8,322 nucleotides of DNA, from the NCBI GenBank assembly GCA_019237175.1, contig JAFAHP010000301.1, forward strand, positions 1 to 8,322, given 5' to 3'. The notes under the pieces are model-generated. The model was not told where the DNA came from. It did not search any database and saw nothing but the letters and a program-made list of their open reading frames with translations. Shown piece after piece: positions 1 to 7,301 of the stretch (position 1 is its first letter; each line of letters starts with the position of its first letter). A program made the position numbers and the translations under genes. This stretch comes from Alphaproteobacteria bacterium (GTDB lineage Bacteria; Pseudomonadota; Alphaproteobacteria; ATCC43930; CGMCC-115725).

Positions 1-389
1 GCGAGTTCTACGCGCCCGGCGGCCAGCGCGACATCGACGAGAGTTTTCTAGTGATGATGAACGCCTATTACGGGGACCTCGATTTTCACATTCCACAATT
101 GGCCGCGCCAACGTCATGGGAGCCTTTGGTCGACACCGCACGAGCGAACGGATGTGCCGAAGACGGGCGCACTTACGCCCCCGGCGAGGTCTATCGTTTG
201 AGAGCGCATTCTTTTGCTTTGTTCATAAACCGTGCTCCGCGGCTTGAGGTCCCGGCAGCGAAACCCGGGACCGCGGGCAAACCCGAGCCCCCCGTTTCCG
301 TGCCGATCGACGAAGACATAAACCACCGCGGCTTCGGCTTATCAGCGGATAATCTTAAAGCGGGAGAAGGCGATGAAACGCCGCCATGA
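1..389 (+). CDS. glgX: Glycogen debranching enzyme GlgX/TreX, C-terminal fragment (5' truncated)
   Basis: Only the last 128 residues are present. The reading frame is open from base 3, and bases 1-2 finish a codon cut by the window edge; the stop is TGA at 387-389. The fragment reads as the C-terminal beta-sandwich that follows the GH13 barrel in GlgX/TreX debranching enzymes: a 'DESFLVMMNAYYGDLDFHIP' stretch, then 'W..LVDTA', then 'GEVYRLRAHSFALFINR'. The catalytic barrel lies outside the window, so activity cannot be checked. By family, the enzyme hydrolyses alpha-1,6 branches of glycogen in the cytoplasm and releases linear maltodextrins, the substrate for TreY. After the last beta strand there is a tail of about 45 residues rich in Pro, Gly and acidic residues that does not look like the conserved domain. 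The GTG-ATG-ATG at 51-59 is internal and is not a real start. The gene overlaps treZ by 17 bases. Isoamylase-type paralogues are the main alternative name. Confidence 0.88.
   Translation, partial: EFYAPGGQRDIDESFLVMMNAYYGDLDFHIPQLAAPTSWEPLVDTARANGCAEDGRTYAPGEVYRLRAHSFALFINRAPRLEVPAAKPGTAGKPEPPVSVPIDEDINHRGFGLSADNLKAGEGDETPP
362..370 (+). promoter_or_regulatory. Shine-Dalgarno sequence of treZ
   Basis: The purine-rich GGGAGAAGG ends two bases before the ATG at 373; its GGGAG core is six bases from the start. It lies inside the glgX coding sequence. It supports 373 as the treZ start and suggests treZ can recruit its own ribosomes as well as inherit them from glgX. It is the only clear ribosome binding site at a gene junction of this operon. 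Confidence 0.7.
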
Positions 390-2190
390 GGCGTCGTTCG
401 GGGCGGAGGTGACAGGCAGCGGCGTTCGTTTTCGGGTCTGGGCGCCGCGTGCGGCCGCCGTCAGGCTGCGCCTCGAGGGCGACGAGCCTACCGAACTCCT
501 GATGGTGAAAGAGGCGAACGGAGCGTTTGTTTTAACCACCCATGCGGCGCGGCCCGGGACACGCTACCGCTATGTTGTCGACGGCAAGGCTTATCCCGAT
601 CCGGCGTCGCGGCGCCAGCCCGACGGCGTGCATGGGGCGAGCGAAGTCGTCGACCCGTACGCCTATGACTGGGGGGATCAGGATTGGCGGGGCCGGCCCT
701 GGGAAGAGGTCGTGCTTTACGAACTGCATCTTGGCGCGTTCTCGCAAAGCGGCGACTTTGCCGATGCCGTGCCTCACCTTGAGCATTTGTGCCGACTTGG
801 CGTTACCGCGATCGAACTGATGCCGATTGCCGAATTTCCAGGAGCGCGAAATTGGGGATACGATGGTACATTTCTCTACGCCCCATGCTCATGCTATGGG
901 CGCCCGGAGGATTTGAAAGCATTGGTTGCGGCCTGCCATTGCCTTGGGTTGGCAATAATGCTCGACGTCGTCTACAATCACTTCGGTCCGGAAGGTAATT
1001 ACCTTCCGGCGATTGCGCCCGATTTTTTCACCGCGCGCTATTCGACACCATGGGGGGCCGCAATCGATTTCGCCGGTCCGCAGAGCCGGGCGGTGCGTGA
1101 TTTTATCATCGACAATGCGCTTTATTGGCTCGAAGAGTATCATTTCGACGGGCTGCGGCTTGACGCCGTGCACGCGATCTACGACGACAGCACCCCCGAT
1201 ATCATCGACGAGATCGCGGAAACCGTGCGCCACCGGTTTCCGGAGCGTGAAATTCACTTGGTTCTCGAAAACGACCGCAACGAAGCCCATCGTTTGCAAC
1301 GTGGCAACTGCCGTCCGAAACGCTTTACGGCGCAATGGAACGACGATTTGCACCACGCCCTGCATGTTCTGATCACCGGCGAGACGGCGGGCTATTATCA
1401 AGACTACGCCGCCAGCCCGGCCGAAAGCCTCGCCCGTGCGTTGGCCGAAGGTTTTGCCTATCAGGGCGAGCCGTCGCCGTTTCGTGGCGGCAGACCGCGC
1501 GGCGAAGCGTCGGCTGCTTTGCCGCCAACCGCATTTGTCGCATTCCTGCAGAACCATGATCATGTCGGCAATCATCCGTTTGGCACTCGGCTCGCAGCCC
1601 GAAGCTCTGAGGCAAGATTGCATGCTGGGCTTGCAATCATCCTGCTGTCGCCGCAGATCCCGCTGCTGTTCATGGGCGAGGAGTGGGCCGGCCATCGGCC
1701 CTTCGCGTTCTTTTGCGATTTCGCGCCGGACTTGGCTCAGTCGGTGCGCGACGGGCGCCGCCGCGAGTTTGCGCATTTCGCCGGATTTACCGATGAGATC
1801 TCGCGCGACCGGATTCCCGATCCGACGGCAATTGCGACGTTCGTCATGTCGAAGCTCGATTGGCAAGAGCCCATGCTGCCGGAACATGCGCTGTGGCTCG
1901 CCCGCTATCGGGCGCTGATCAAACTACGCATGCGTGAGATCGTGCCGCATCTCGACTGCATGGCGGGGTTTTCTGGCACCTATCGATTGTTGGGACCACG
2001 CGAGGTCAGCGTCGAGTGGCGTCTGGGGTCGGGTGCGCGGCTGTTGCTCGCGGTCAATTTCTCAGAACGCTCGGTAGCGCCGCCCGACACGGCGGGTGGC
2101 TGGCGATTGCTGTACGCTTCGGATGCGCCGGGCGCCCCGGAGAGTGCGAGTTTCTTTCTGCGCGAACGCGCGGTCGAATGCAATGACTGA
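373..2190 (+). CDS. treZ: Malto-oligosyltrehalose trehalohydrolase (TreZ, GH13)
   Basis: This 605-residue cytoplasmic enzyme hydrolyses the alpha-1,4 bond next to the trehalose end of maltooligosyltrehalose and releases free trehalose, the last step of the TreY-TreZ route. Residues 8-95 form the N-terminal CBM48-like domain, starting 'FGAEVTGSGVRFRVWAPRA'. A GH13 barrel follows to about residue 500, then a C-terminal beta domain. Conserved regions are DVVYNHFGPEGNYLP at 198-212, DGLRLDAVHAI at 259-269, VLENDRNE around 297-304, QNHDHVGNHPFG around 393-404 and MGEEWAGHRPF from 434. The expected catalytic triad is intact: nucleophile D264, acid/base E299 and D396. There is no signal peptide, and the length is normal for the family. 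The ATG at 373 has a good Shine-Dalgarno and begins just before the conserved N-terminus. It overlaps glgX by 17 bases and malQ by 8. The TreZ-specific HFGP(E/D)GNYLP segment and the neighbours separate it from branching enzyme GlgB. Confidence 0.97.
   Translation: MKRRHEASFGAEVTGSGVRFRVWAPRAAAVRLRLEGDEPTELLMVKEANGAFVLTTHAARPGTRYRYVVDGKAYPDPASRRQPDGVHGASEVVDPYAYDWGDQDWRGRPWEEVVLYELHLGAFSQSGDFADAVPHLEHLCRLGVTAIELMPIAEFPGARNWGYDGTFLYAPCSCYGRPEDLKALVAACHCLGLAIMLDVVYNHFGPEGNYLPAIAPDFFTARYSTPWGAAIDFAGPQSRAVRDFIIDNALYWLEEYHFDGLRLDAVHAIYDDSTPDIIDEIAETVRHRFPEREIHLVLENDRNEAHRLQRGNCRPKRFTAQWNDDLHHALHVLITGETAGYYQDYAASPAESLARALAEGFAYQGEPSPFRGGRPRGEASAALPPTAFVAFLQNHDHVGNHPFGTRLAARSSEARLHAGLAIILLSPQIPLLFMGEEWAGHRPFAFFCDFAPDLAQSVRDGRRREFAHFAGFTDEISRDRIPDPTAIATFVMSKLDWQEPMLPEHALWLARYRALIKLRMREIVPHLDCMAGFSGTYRLLGPREVSVEWRLGSGARLLLAVNFSERSVAPPDTAGGWRLLYASDAPGAPESASFFLRERAVECND
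988..1009. repeat. Perfect 22-base palindrome inside treZ
   Basis: The sequence CCGGAAGGTAA is followed directly by its exact reverse complement TTACCTTCCGG, with the centre between 998 and 999 and no mismatch. The next flanking pair (T987, C1010) does not pair. It encodes residues P206 to P212 and the first base of A213, within the conserved TreZ segment GPEGNYLP. As RNA it could fold into a 9-bp stem with a 4-base loop; as DNA it is a symmetric site. Whether it has any role is unknown. Confidence 0.6.
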
Positions 2191-4360
2191 TCGCGACACG
2201 CTGGTGCGGCTTGCCCGGCTCGTCGGCATCGAGGTGTGCTGCACCGACGCTCTCGGCTCACGCCGCGAGGCCTCGAACGAAACCCTTCTGGCGCTAATCG
2301 CTAGCTTTGGCCTCCCGTCGCAACCGGTACTGGCCGCCGCCGAGATTGAGGAGCGGGCGCGGGCGGCCCCTTTTGGGCGGGTTCACATAGTCCACGCCGA
2401 AGATCCGAACCCAGGCATTCCGGTGCGACTGCCGCCCGCGGTCCGCGAAATCACGTGGATCTGCCGCTGCGAAGATGGCGCAGAGCATGAGGGTTGGGTG
2501 GCCGCTGACGCGCAAGCAGCGAATGCTCCGGTGCTCCTGCCGCTTCCGGCCAAATTGCCGATCGGCTACCATCGACTGGCGGTCGAAGGTCGGGGAGCCG
2601 CAGCCGAGCTCGACCTGATCGTCGCCCCCGCGAGCTGCTACCTCCCACCACAGCTGGCGGAAGGCGGGTCCGCCTGGGGGTTGACCTGCCAGCTCTATGG
2701 CCTGCGTAGCGGCCATGACTGGGGCATCGGCGACTTCACCGATCTGGCGCAGATCGCCACCGCCGCTGGCGTCTGCGGAGCCGCGGTACTTGGGATCAAC
2801 CCTCTGCACGCTCTATTCGCGGCCGAGCCACTGCACTACAGCCCGTACGCGCCGTCAAGTCGACTCTGGCTCGATTTTCTCTACGTCGATGCAACCGCAG
2901 CACCGGGTTTCGCTGAAGATGAAGCTGTTCAACGTCTGGCTCAGAGTCAATGGTTTGGTGCGACGCATTGGGCCGCACGTTCGGCCCCATTGGTCGACTA
3001 CAGCGCCGTCAGCGTGCTCAAACGCAGAGTACTTGAGGCGCTCTATTGCCGCTTCCGGCTGCACGATCTCGGCGAAAATGGAGGCGCTCAGACCGATCTC
3101 GGCTGGTCATTTCGCCGATTTCAACAAGCAAATGGGCAATCGCTTGTCGACTTCGCCGTATTCGAGGCGCTACATGAGCACTACTGCGACACAAAAGTTG
3201 GCTTCTCATGGCGTAACTGGCCGGCGCCGTTGCGCTACTCGCGCTCGCCCGAGGTCACGGCATTTACCGCTACCCATCGCGAGCGAGTCGAATTCTTTCA
3301 ATTTTTGCAATGGGAAGCCGATCGACAACTAGCGTCGGCAGCGGCGGCGGGTCGCGAGGCGGGCCTCGCGCTCGGGTTGTATCGCGATCTCGCGGTCGGC
3401 GCCGACCCCAATGGCGCCGAGGCCTGGGCCGACCAGCAATTGATGGTGCCGCAGGCTTCGATCGGCGCGCCGCCCGACGTCTTGAACCGGGCGGGACAGA
3501 ATTGGGGACTGGCGCCGATCAATCCGATGGCGCTGCGCGATCAGGGGTTCGCGCCATTTATTGCATGCGTGCGGGCCAATATGCGCCACGCCGCAGTCTT
3601 GCGGATGGATCACGTGATGTCGCTGACTCGGCTTTACTGGATTCCGAACGGCATGAATGCGATGCAAGGCGCGTACGTGAATTATCCGCTCAATGATTTA
3701 TTGCGTATTGTCGCGCTCGAAAGCCGCCGACACCAGTGCGCCGTAGTCGGCGAGGATCTGGGGACTGTACCCGCGGGCTTTCGTGAGACGATGCGCGCGG
3801 CGAACGTGCTTTCTTACCGCATTATGGGTTTCGAACGCCGCTCAGACGGCAGTTATGTCCCACCCGAAGAATATCCACCCCTTGCCGCCGCCTCGGCTGC
3901 CACGCATGATCTCGCGACCCTCGAAGGGTTTTGGCTGGGCTGCGACATCGCCTGGCGGCGACGGCTCAACCTGTACCCCGACGCCGAGGCGGCGAGCGCC
4001 GAGGCGGCCGAGCGCGTCGGCGACCGTCAACTGCTGCTCGGCGCGCTGATCACCGAGGGTCTCCTGGCCGACACCGACCGCGCCCAATTCCTGACTGAGA
4101 GCGGCGAGCCGGTCTATCGCCCCGCGCTCGGCGACGCAATCCAGCGGTATCTCGCGCGCTCCCGCGCCCGGCTGATGCTCGTGCAGATCGAGGACCTGGC
4201 CGGGGAGACCGAGCAGGCCAATCTGCCCGGTACGATCGACGCGCACCCGAACTGGCGCCGCCGGTTGGGGCGCTCGATCGAGGAGATCATCAATGGCGGC
4301 GAACTGCGCCGGCTCGCCACGCTGATTGAAGCAGAGCGGCCACGTGCCGCCACCCCATGA
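2183..4360 (+). CDS. malQ: 4-alpha-glucanotransferase (amylomaltase/disproportionating enzyme, GH77)
   Basis: This enzyme transfers maltodextrinyl segments between alpha-1,4-glucans. In this operon it would lengthen the short glucans left after TreY/TreZ so they can be used again. The chosen start, ATG 2183, gives 725 residues beginning MTDRDTLVRLARLVGIEV, which matches the usual MalQ N-terminus. An in-frame start at 2096 adds only treZ-overlapping sequence of 29 residues and is unlikely. Residues 1-50 are a helical N-terminal segment, about 65-150 a beta-sandwich domain as in the long E. coli-type MalQ, and from about 165 ('WGLTCQLYGLRSGHDWGIGDF') the GH77 barrel. The YSPYAPSSRLWLDFLYVD block is typical of the family. 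Catalytic residues are present: D476 (RMDHVM), E524 (VVGEDLG) and D576 (ATHDLAT). It overlaps treZ by 8 bases and treY by 4. No clear Shine-Dalgarno precedes it, so translation is probably coupled to treZ. Confidence 0.96.
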   Translation: MTDRDTLVRLARLVGIEVCCTDALGSRREASNETLLALIASFGLPSQPVLAAAEIEERARAAPFGRVHIVHAEDPNPGIPVRLPPAVREITWICRCEDGAEHEGWVAADAQAANAPVLLPLPAKLPIGYHRLAVEGRGAAAELDLIVAPASCYLPPQLAEGGSAWGLTCQLYGLRSGHDWGIGDFTDLAQIATAAGVCGAAVLGINPLHALFAAEPLHYSPYAPSSRLWLDFLYVDATAAPGFAEDEAVQRLAQSQWFGATHWAARSAPLVDYSAVSVLKRRVLEALYCRFRLHDLGENGGAQTDLGWSFRRFQQANGQSLVDFAVFEALHEHYCDTKVGFSWRNWPAPLRYSRSPEVTAFTATHRERVEFFQFLQWEADRQLASAAAAGREAGLALGLYRDLAVGADPNGAEAWADQQLMVPQASIGAPPDVLNRAGQNWGLAPINPMALRDQGFAPFIACVRANMRHAAVLRMDHVMSLTRLYWIPNGMNAMQGAYVNYPLNDLLRIVALESRRHQCAVVGEDLGTVPAGFRETMRAANVLSYRIMGFERRSDGSYVPPEEYPPLAAASAATHDLATLEGFWLGCDIAWRRRLNLYPDAEAASAEAAERVGDRQLLLGALITEGLLADTDRAQFLTESGEPVYRPALGDAIQRYLARSRARLMLVQIEDLAGETEQANLPGTIDAHPNWRRRLGRSIEEIINGGELRRLATLIEAERPRAATP

Positions 4361-7134
4361 CCGCGGCGAAAGGCGAGGCGCCCCCGATCCGCGCGACATA
4401 CCGTCTGCAATTTCACCGTGGTTTTACCTTTCGCGACGCGGCGCGCCTGGTGCCGTATTTGGACGCGCTCGGCGTCAGTCACGTCTACGCTTCACCAATC
4501 ACCGAGGCGCGGCCGGGCTCCACGCACGGCTACGACATCATAAACCATAATCGGCTCAACCCGGAGATCGGCGGCGAGGTGGATTTTCGGGTTTTTGCTG
4601 CCGCGCTGCGCGCCCACGGCATGGGTTTGATCGTCGACTTTGTGCCAAACCATATGGGGATCGGTCCCGACAATGCCTGGTGGCTCGATGTTCTCGAATG
4701 GGGGTCGGATTCGCCCTTCGCCAACTATTTCGACATCAATTGGCATTCGGCGCGCGCCGATCTCGAAGGACGCGTGCTGCTTCCGGTACTGAGTGACCAA
4801 TACGGCGTGATATTGGAACGGGGGGAGATTAAGCTGCGCTTTGATCACGCCGAAGGCACGTTCAGCGCTCGGTATTTCGACTACCGCTTCCCGATTTCGC
4901 CACGCTCTTATGCGGCCATCCTCGCGGCGGGCGGCGAGGCGCTCGCGCAATGCGCCCGCGATTTCGCGGCGATCGCCAGACTTCCCGGGCCGGCCGCGCG
5001 GGAGCGGGCAGCGCAGCTCAAACGCGGTCTTGCCGCGCGGGCTTGCGCGGGCCTCGTTGCCGACGGCATAGCGACGGCATTGGCGCAGTTCGCGGGGACA
5101 GCTGGCGACCCGGAGAGCTTCGCGCCGCTTCACCGCTTGCTCGAAGCGCAATCCTATCGCATTGCCGATTGGCGCGTCGCCGGCGAGGAGATCAACTATC
5201 GCCGGTTCTTCAATATCAATGATCTTGCCGGCTTGCGGATGGAGTTGCCCGAGCTGTTCGACAAAACCCATCAGATGATATTCGAGCTGGTCGAACAGGG
5301 TGAGCTTCACGGCCTGCGCATCGATCATGTCGACGGTTTGTTCGACCCCCGCGGCTATTGTGAGGCATTGCAGAAACGCGCCGGCCCCTCCGAAAGCCCG
5401 CTTTACGTCGTCGTCGAAAAGATCCTCGCCCGCTACGAGACATTGCCCGATTGGCCGGTCGCCGGCACCACCGGCTATGATTTTGTAAACCAGGTGCTGG
5501 CGATTTTTATCGATCCCGCAGGCGAAGCCGGGATGACCCGGCTCTATCGGCGCATGACGCCGCGGCAAGACAGCTTTGATGAAGTGCTCTACGCCTGCAA
5601 AAATCGGATCATGAACGTCAATCTCGCCAGCGAGATGAATGTCCTCGGCCGCGAGTTCCATCAACTGGCGATGCGCGAATGGCGGACCCGCGACTTTACA
5701 ATGGGTCGCATGCTGGCGGCCCTGAAGGAAGTTGTCGCCGCGTTTCCGGTCTACCGCACCTATGTCTCGCCGCGGGGTGCCAGTGCCGATGACCTGCGCT
5801 ACATCGATTGGGCGCTCGGTATTGCGCGCAAACGATGGCGCGGCGCGGACATCAGTATTTTCGACTTCTTGCGGCGGGTTCTGAGCAGCGAGGCGGCGCA
5901 CCCCAACGATGATGCAAGCCCCGGCGGGCCGCTTAATGCGGCGATGCATTTTCAACAAGTAACCGGCCCGGTTATGGCCAAGGCGGAAGAGGACACAGCG
6001 TTTTACCGCTATGTCCGTCTGCTGGCCCTAAACGAGGTGGGCGGCGACCCGCGCCGCTTCGGTATGTCGGTCGCGGCGTTTCATCATCTGGCGTTGCAGC
6101 GCGCTCGCCAATCACCGCGAGCGATGTTGTCGACCGCGACCCACGATACCAAGCGCGGCGAGGACGCTCGCGCCCGCCTCGCCCTGTTGTCCGAGATGCC
6201 GCGCGAGTGGGGGCGGCGGGTGTTTCACTGGCTGCGGCTCAACCGCTCGCGTCGGATCGAAGTTGACAGCGAAATCGTCCCTGATCGCAATGTCGAGTAT
6301 TTGTTCTACCAGTCGCTGTTTGGCGCTTGGCCGTCGGGGCTGGCGCCAGACGATATCGCCGGTATTGAAAGCCTTGCGGAGCGGCTCGGGGCCTACATGA
6401 TCAAGGCGGTGCGCGAACGGAAACTTGAAAGCAGCTGGAGCAACCCTAGTGCGGATTACGAGGCGGCGCTGACGCGCTTTGTCCGCGGTGTGCTCGATGC
6501 GTCGCGGCCCAACCCGTTCCTCGTCGATTTTCACGCCTTTATCGCCGCTGTGGCACGTCCGGCGGCGATCACCTCCCTCGCCCAATTGACGCTGAAGCTG
6601 ACCGTCCCCGGTGTGCCCGATATCTATCAAGGGTGCGAATTGTGGGATGTCAGCCTGGTCGATCCCGATAATCGCCGTCCGGTCGATTGGGAAACCCGAA
6701 GGGCACTGCTCGATGAAACCGATGGCGCGCGGTCAGAGGGATTGGCTCGGCGCTGGCAGGACGGCCGCGCGAAGCTGTTTGTCACCAGACGGCTGCTCGC
6801 GGTGCGGCGGCTTCACCCGGACCTTTTCGCCGCCGGTGATTACCAGCCGCTTGAGGTGACCGGCGAAAAGGGCCAGCATCTGTGCGCCTTTGCGCGCAGC
6901 CATGGCGGCCTCTCGATGGCCGTCGCCGTGCCGCGCCTTGTCCATCAGCTGTACCACAGCGAAGAGACCGCCGTTTGGGGTGACACCGAGATCGTGTTGC
7001 CGCCCGACGGGGTCTGGCAGGATGTCTTTGGTTTGCGCCGTCTCGATCAGCGTGACCGGGTGCCGGCTCTCGAATTGTTTGCCGGTTTTCCGGTGGCAGT
7101 GCTGATCGGCGAGCGCGGCATGTCGGAAATTTGA
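4357..7134 (+). CDS. treY: Malto-oligosyltrehalose synthase (TreY, GH13)
   Basis: TreY is an intramolecular transglucosidase that converts the reducing-end alpha-1,4 linkage of a maltodextrin into alpha-1,1, giving the maltooligosyltrehalose substrate of TreZ. The 925 residues fit the long proteobacterial form. The N-terminus is diagnostic: ATYRLQFHRGFTF at 13-25, then YLDALGVSHVYASPI and ARPGSTHGYD. Conserved GH13 regions are DFVPNHMGI from D94, GLRIDHVDGLFDP with nucleophile D323, VVVEKIL with acid/base E354, and STATHDTKRGED with D597. A further family block, VPGVPDIYQGCELWDVSLVDPDNRRPVDW, starts at 750. The helical Ala/Arg-rich stretch around residues 180-260 is an insertion typical of TreY. 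The start ATG overlaps the malQ stop in an ATGA at 4357-4360, with no Shine-Dalgarno, so coupling to malQ is likely. It is the last gene of the operon; the strand changes after it. No frameshift or missing active-site residue is seen. Confidence 0.97.
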   Translation: MTAAKGEAPPIRATYRLQFHRGFTFRDAARLVPYLDALGVSHVYASPITEARPGSTHGYDIINHNRLNPEIGGEVDFRVFAAALRAHGMGLIVDFVPNHMGIGPDNAWWLDVLEWGSDSPFANYFDINWHSARADLEGRVLLPVLSDQYGVILERGEIKLRFDHAEGTFSARYFDYRFPISPRSYAAILAAGGEALAQCARDFAAIARLPGPAARERAAQLKRGLAARACAGLVADGIATALAQFAGTAGDPESFAPLHRLLEAQSYRIADWRVAGEEINYRRFFNINDLAGLRMELPELFDKTHQMIFELVEQGELHGLRIDHVDGLFDPRGYCEALQKRAGPSESPLYVVVEKILARYETLPDWPVAGTTGYDFVNQVLAIFIDPAGEAGMTRLYRRMTPRQDSFDEVLYACKNRIMNVNLASEMNVLGREFHQLAMREWRTRDFTMGRMLAALKEVVAAFPVYRTYVSPRGASADDLRYIDWALGIARKRWRGADISIFDFLRRVLSSEAAHPNDDASPGGPLNAAMHFQQVTGPVMAKAEEDTAFYRYVRLLALNEVGGDPRRFGMSVAAFHHLALQRARQSPRAMLSTATHDTKRGEDARARLALLSEMPREWGRRVFHWLRLNRSRRIEVDSEIVPDRNVEYLFYQSLFGAWPSGLAPDDIAGIESLAERLGAYMIKAVRERKLESSWSNPSADYEAALTRFVRGVLDASRPNPFLVDFHAFIAAVARPAAITSLAQLTLKLTVPGVPDIYQGCELWDVSLVDPDNRRPVDWETRRALLDETDGARSEGLARRWQDGRAKLFVTRRLLAVRRLHPDLFAAGDYQPLEVTGEKGQHLCAFARSHGGLSMAVAVPRLVHQLYHSEETAVWGDTEIVLPPDGVWQDVFGLRRLDQRDRVPALELFAGFPVAVLIGERGMSEI

Positions 7135-7245
7135 TCGAGTTTGTCTACGCCGCCGCCGAAACCGGCTATAATCGGGGTGTCACCGGCTTGGGTACAGCGC
7201 CGCAGGATCCCGGGTAACCCTAGCGGCCGGCCCAGGGGGTCGGCA

Positions 7246-7280
7246 GGGGAGGCGGGGCCCATGCCTCCCCGCCCGCTCCC
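7246..7280. terminator. GC-rich hairpin in the convergent intergenic region, possible terminator
   Basis: The 167 bases between treY (+) and the cupin gene (-) contain a strong inverted repeat. GGCGGGG (7251-7257) pairs with CCCCGCC (7267-7273) around a 9-base loop, and GGGA (7247-7250) pairs with TCCC (7277-7280) beyond a 3-base bulge. An alternative fold pairs GGGGAGGC (7246-7253) with GCCTCCCC (7263-7270). Its place between convergent genes suits a two-way terminator. No T-tract follows on either strand, so it is not a canonical intrinsic terminator. The remaining bases of the intergenic region show no gene I can support. Confidence 0.35.
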
Positions 7281-7301
7281 GCCCCTTCTATCTCAAGCGC
7301 A

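Noticed and set aside
889..1887. 332-codon open frame on the - strand opposite treZ
   Set aside because: Same exact antisense codon register with treZ and same explanation; it would overlap the conserved catalytic regions of treZ.
2096..2182. 29-residue N-terminal extension of MalQ from an upstream in-frame start
   Set aside because: The extension is Arg/Cys-rich, lies entirely within treZ and does not resemble MalQ; the ATG at 2183 gives the family N-terminus and an 8-base overlap typical of coupled genes.
2294..2809. 171-codon and, at 3842-4399, 185-codon open frames opposite malQ
   Set aside because: Both are in antisense codon register with malQ and have no recognisable domain or ribosome binding site.
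3353..3407. Hairpin (3353-3359 with 3364-3370) and 14-base palindrome (3394-3407) inside malQ
   Set aside because: Inverted repeats of this size are expected by chance in several thousand bases of GC-rich coding sequence.
4492..5958. 488-codon open frame on the - strand opposite treY
   Set aside because: Its codons are in exact register with treY codons, so its stops would require TTA, CTA or TCA codons in treY, which are rare in high-GC genes. The translation resembles no family I know and treY is clearly real.
5960..5974. 15-base inverted repeat TAACCGG-C-CCGGTTA inside treY
   Set aside because: Seven paired bases around a single central base cannot form a useful hairpin loop, and such symmetry is expected by chance at this window length.
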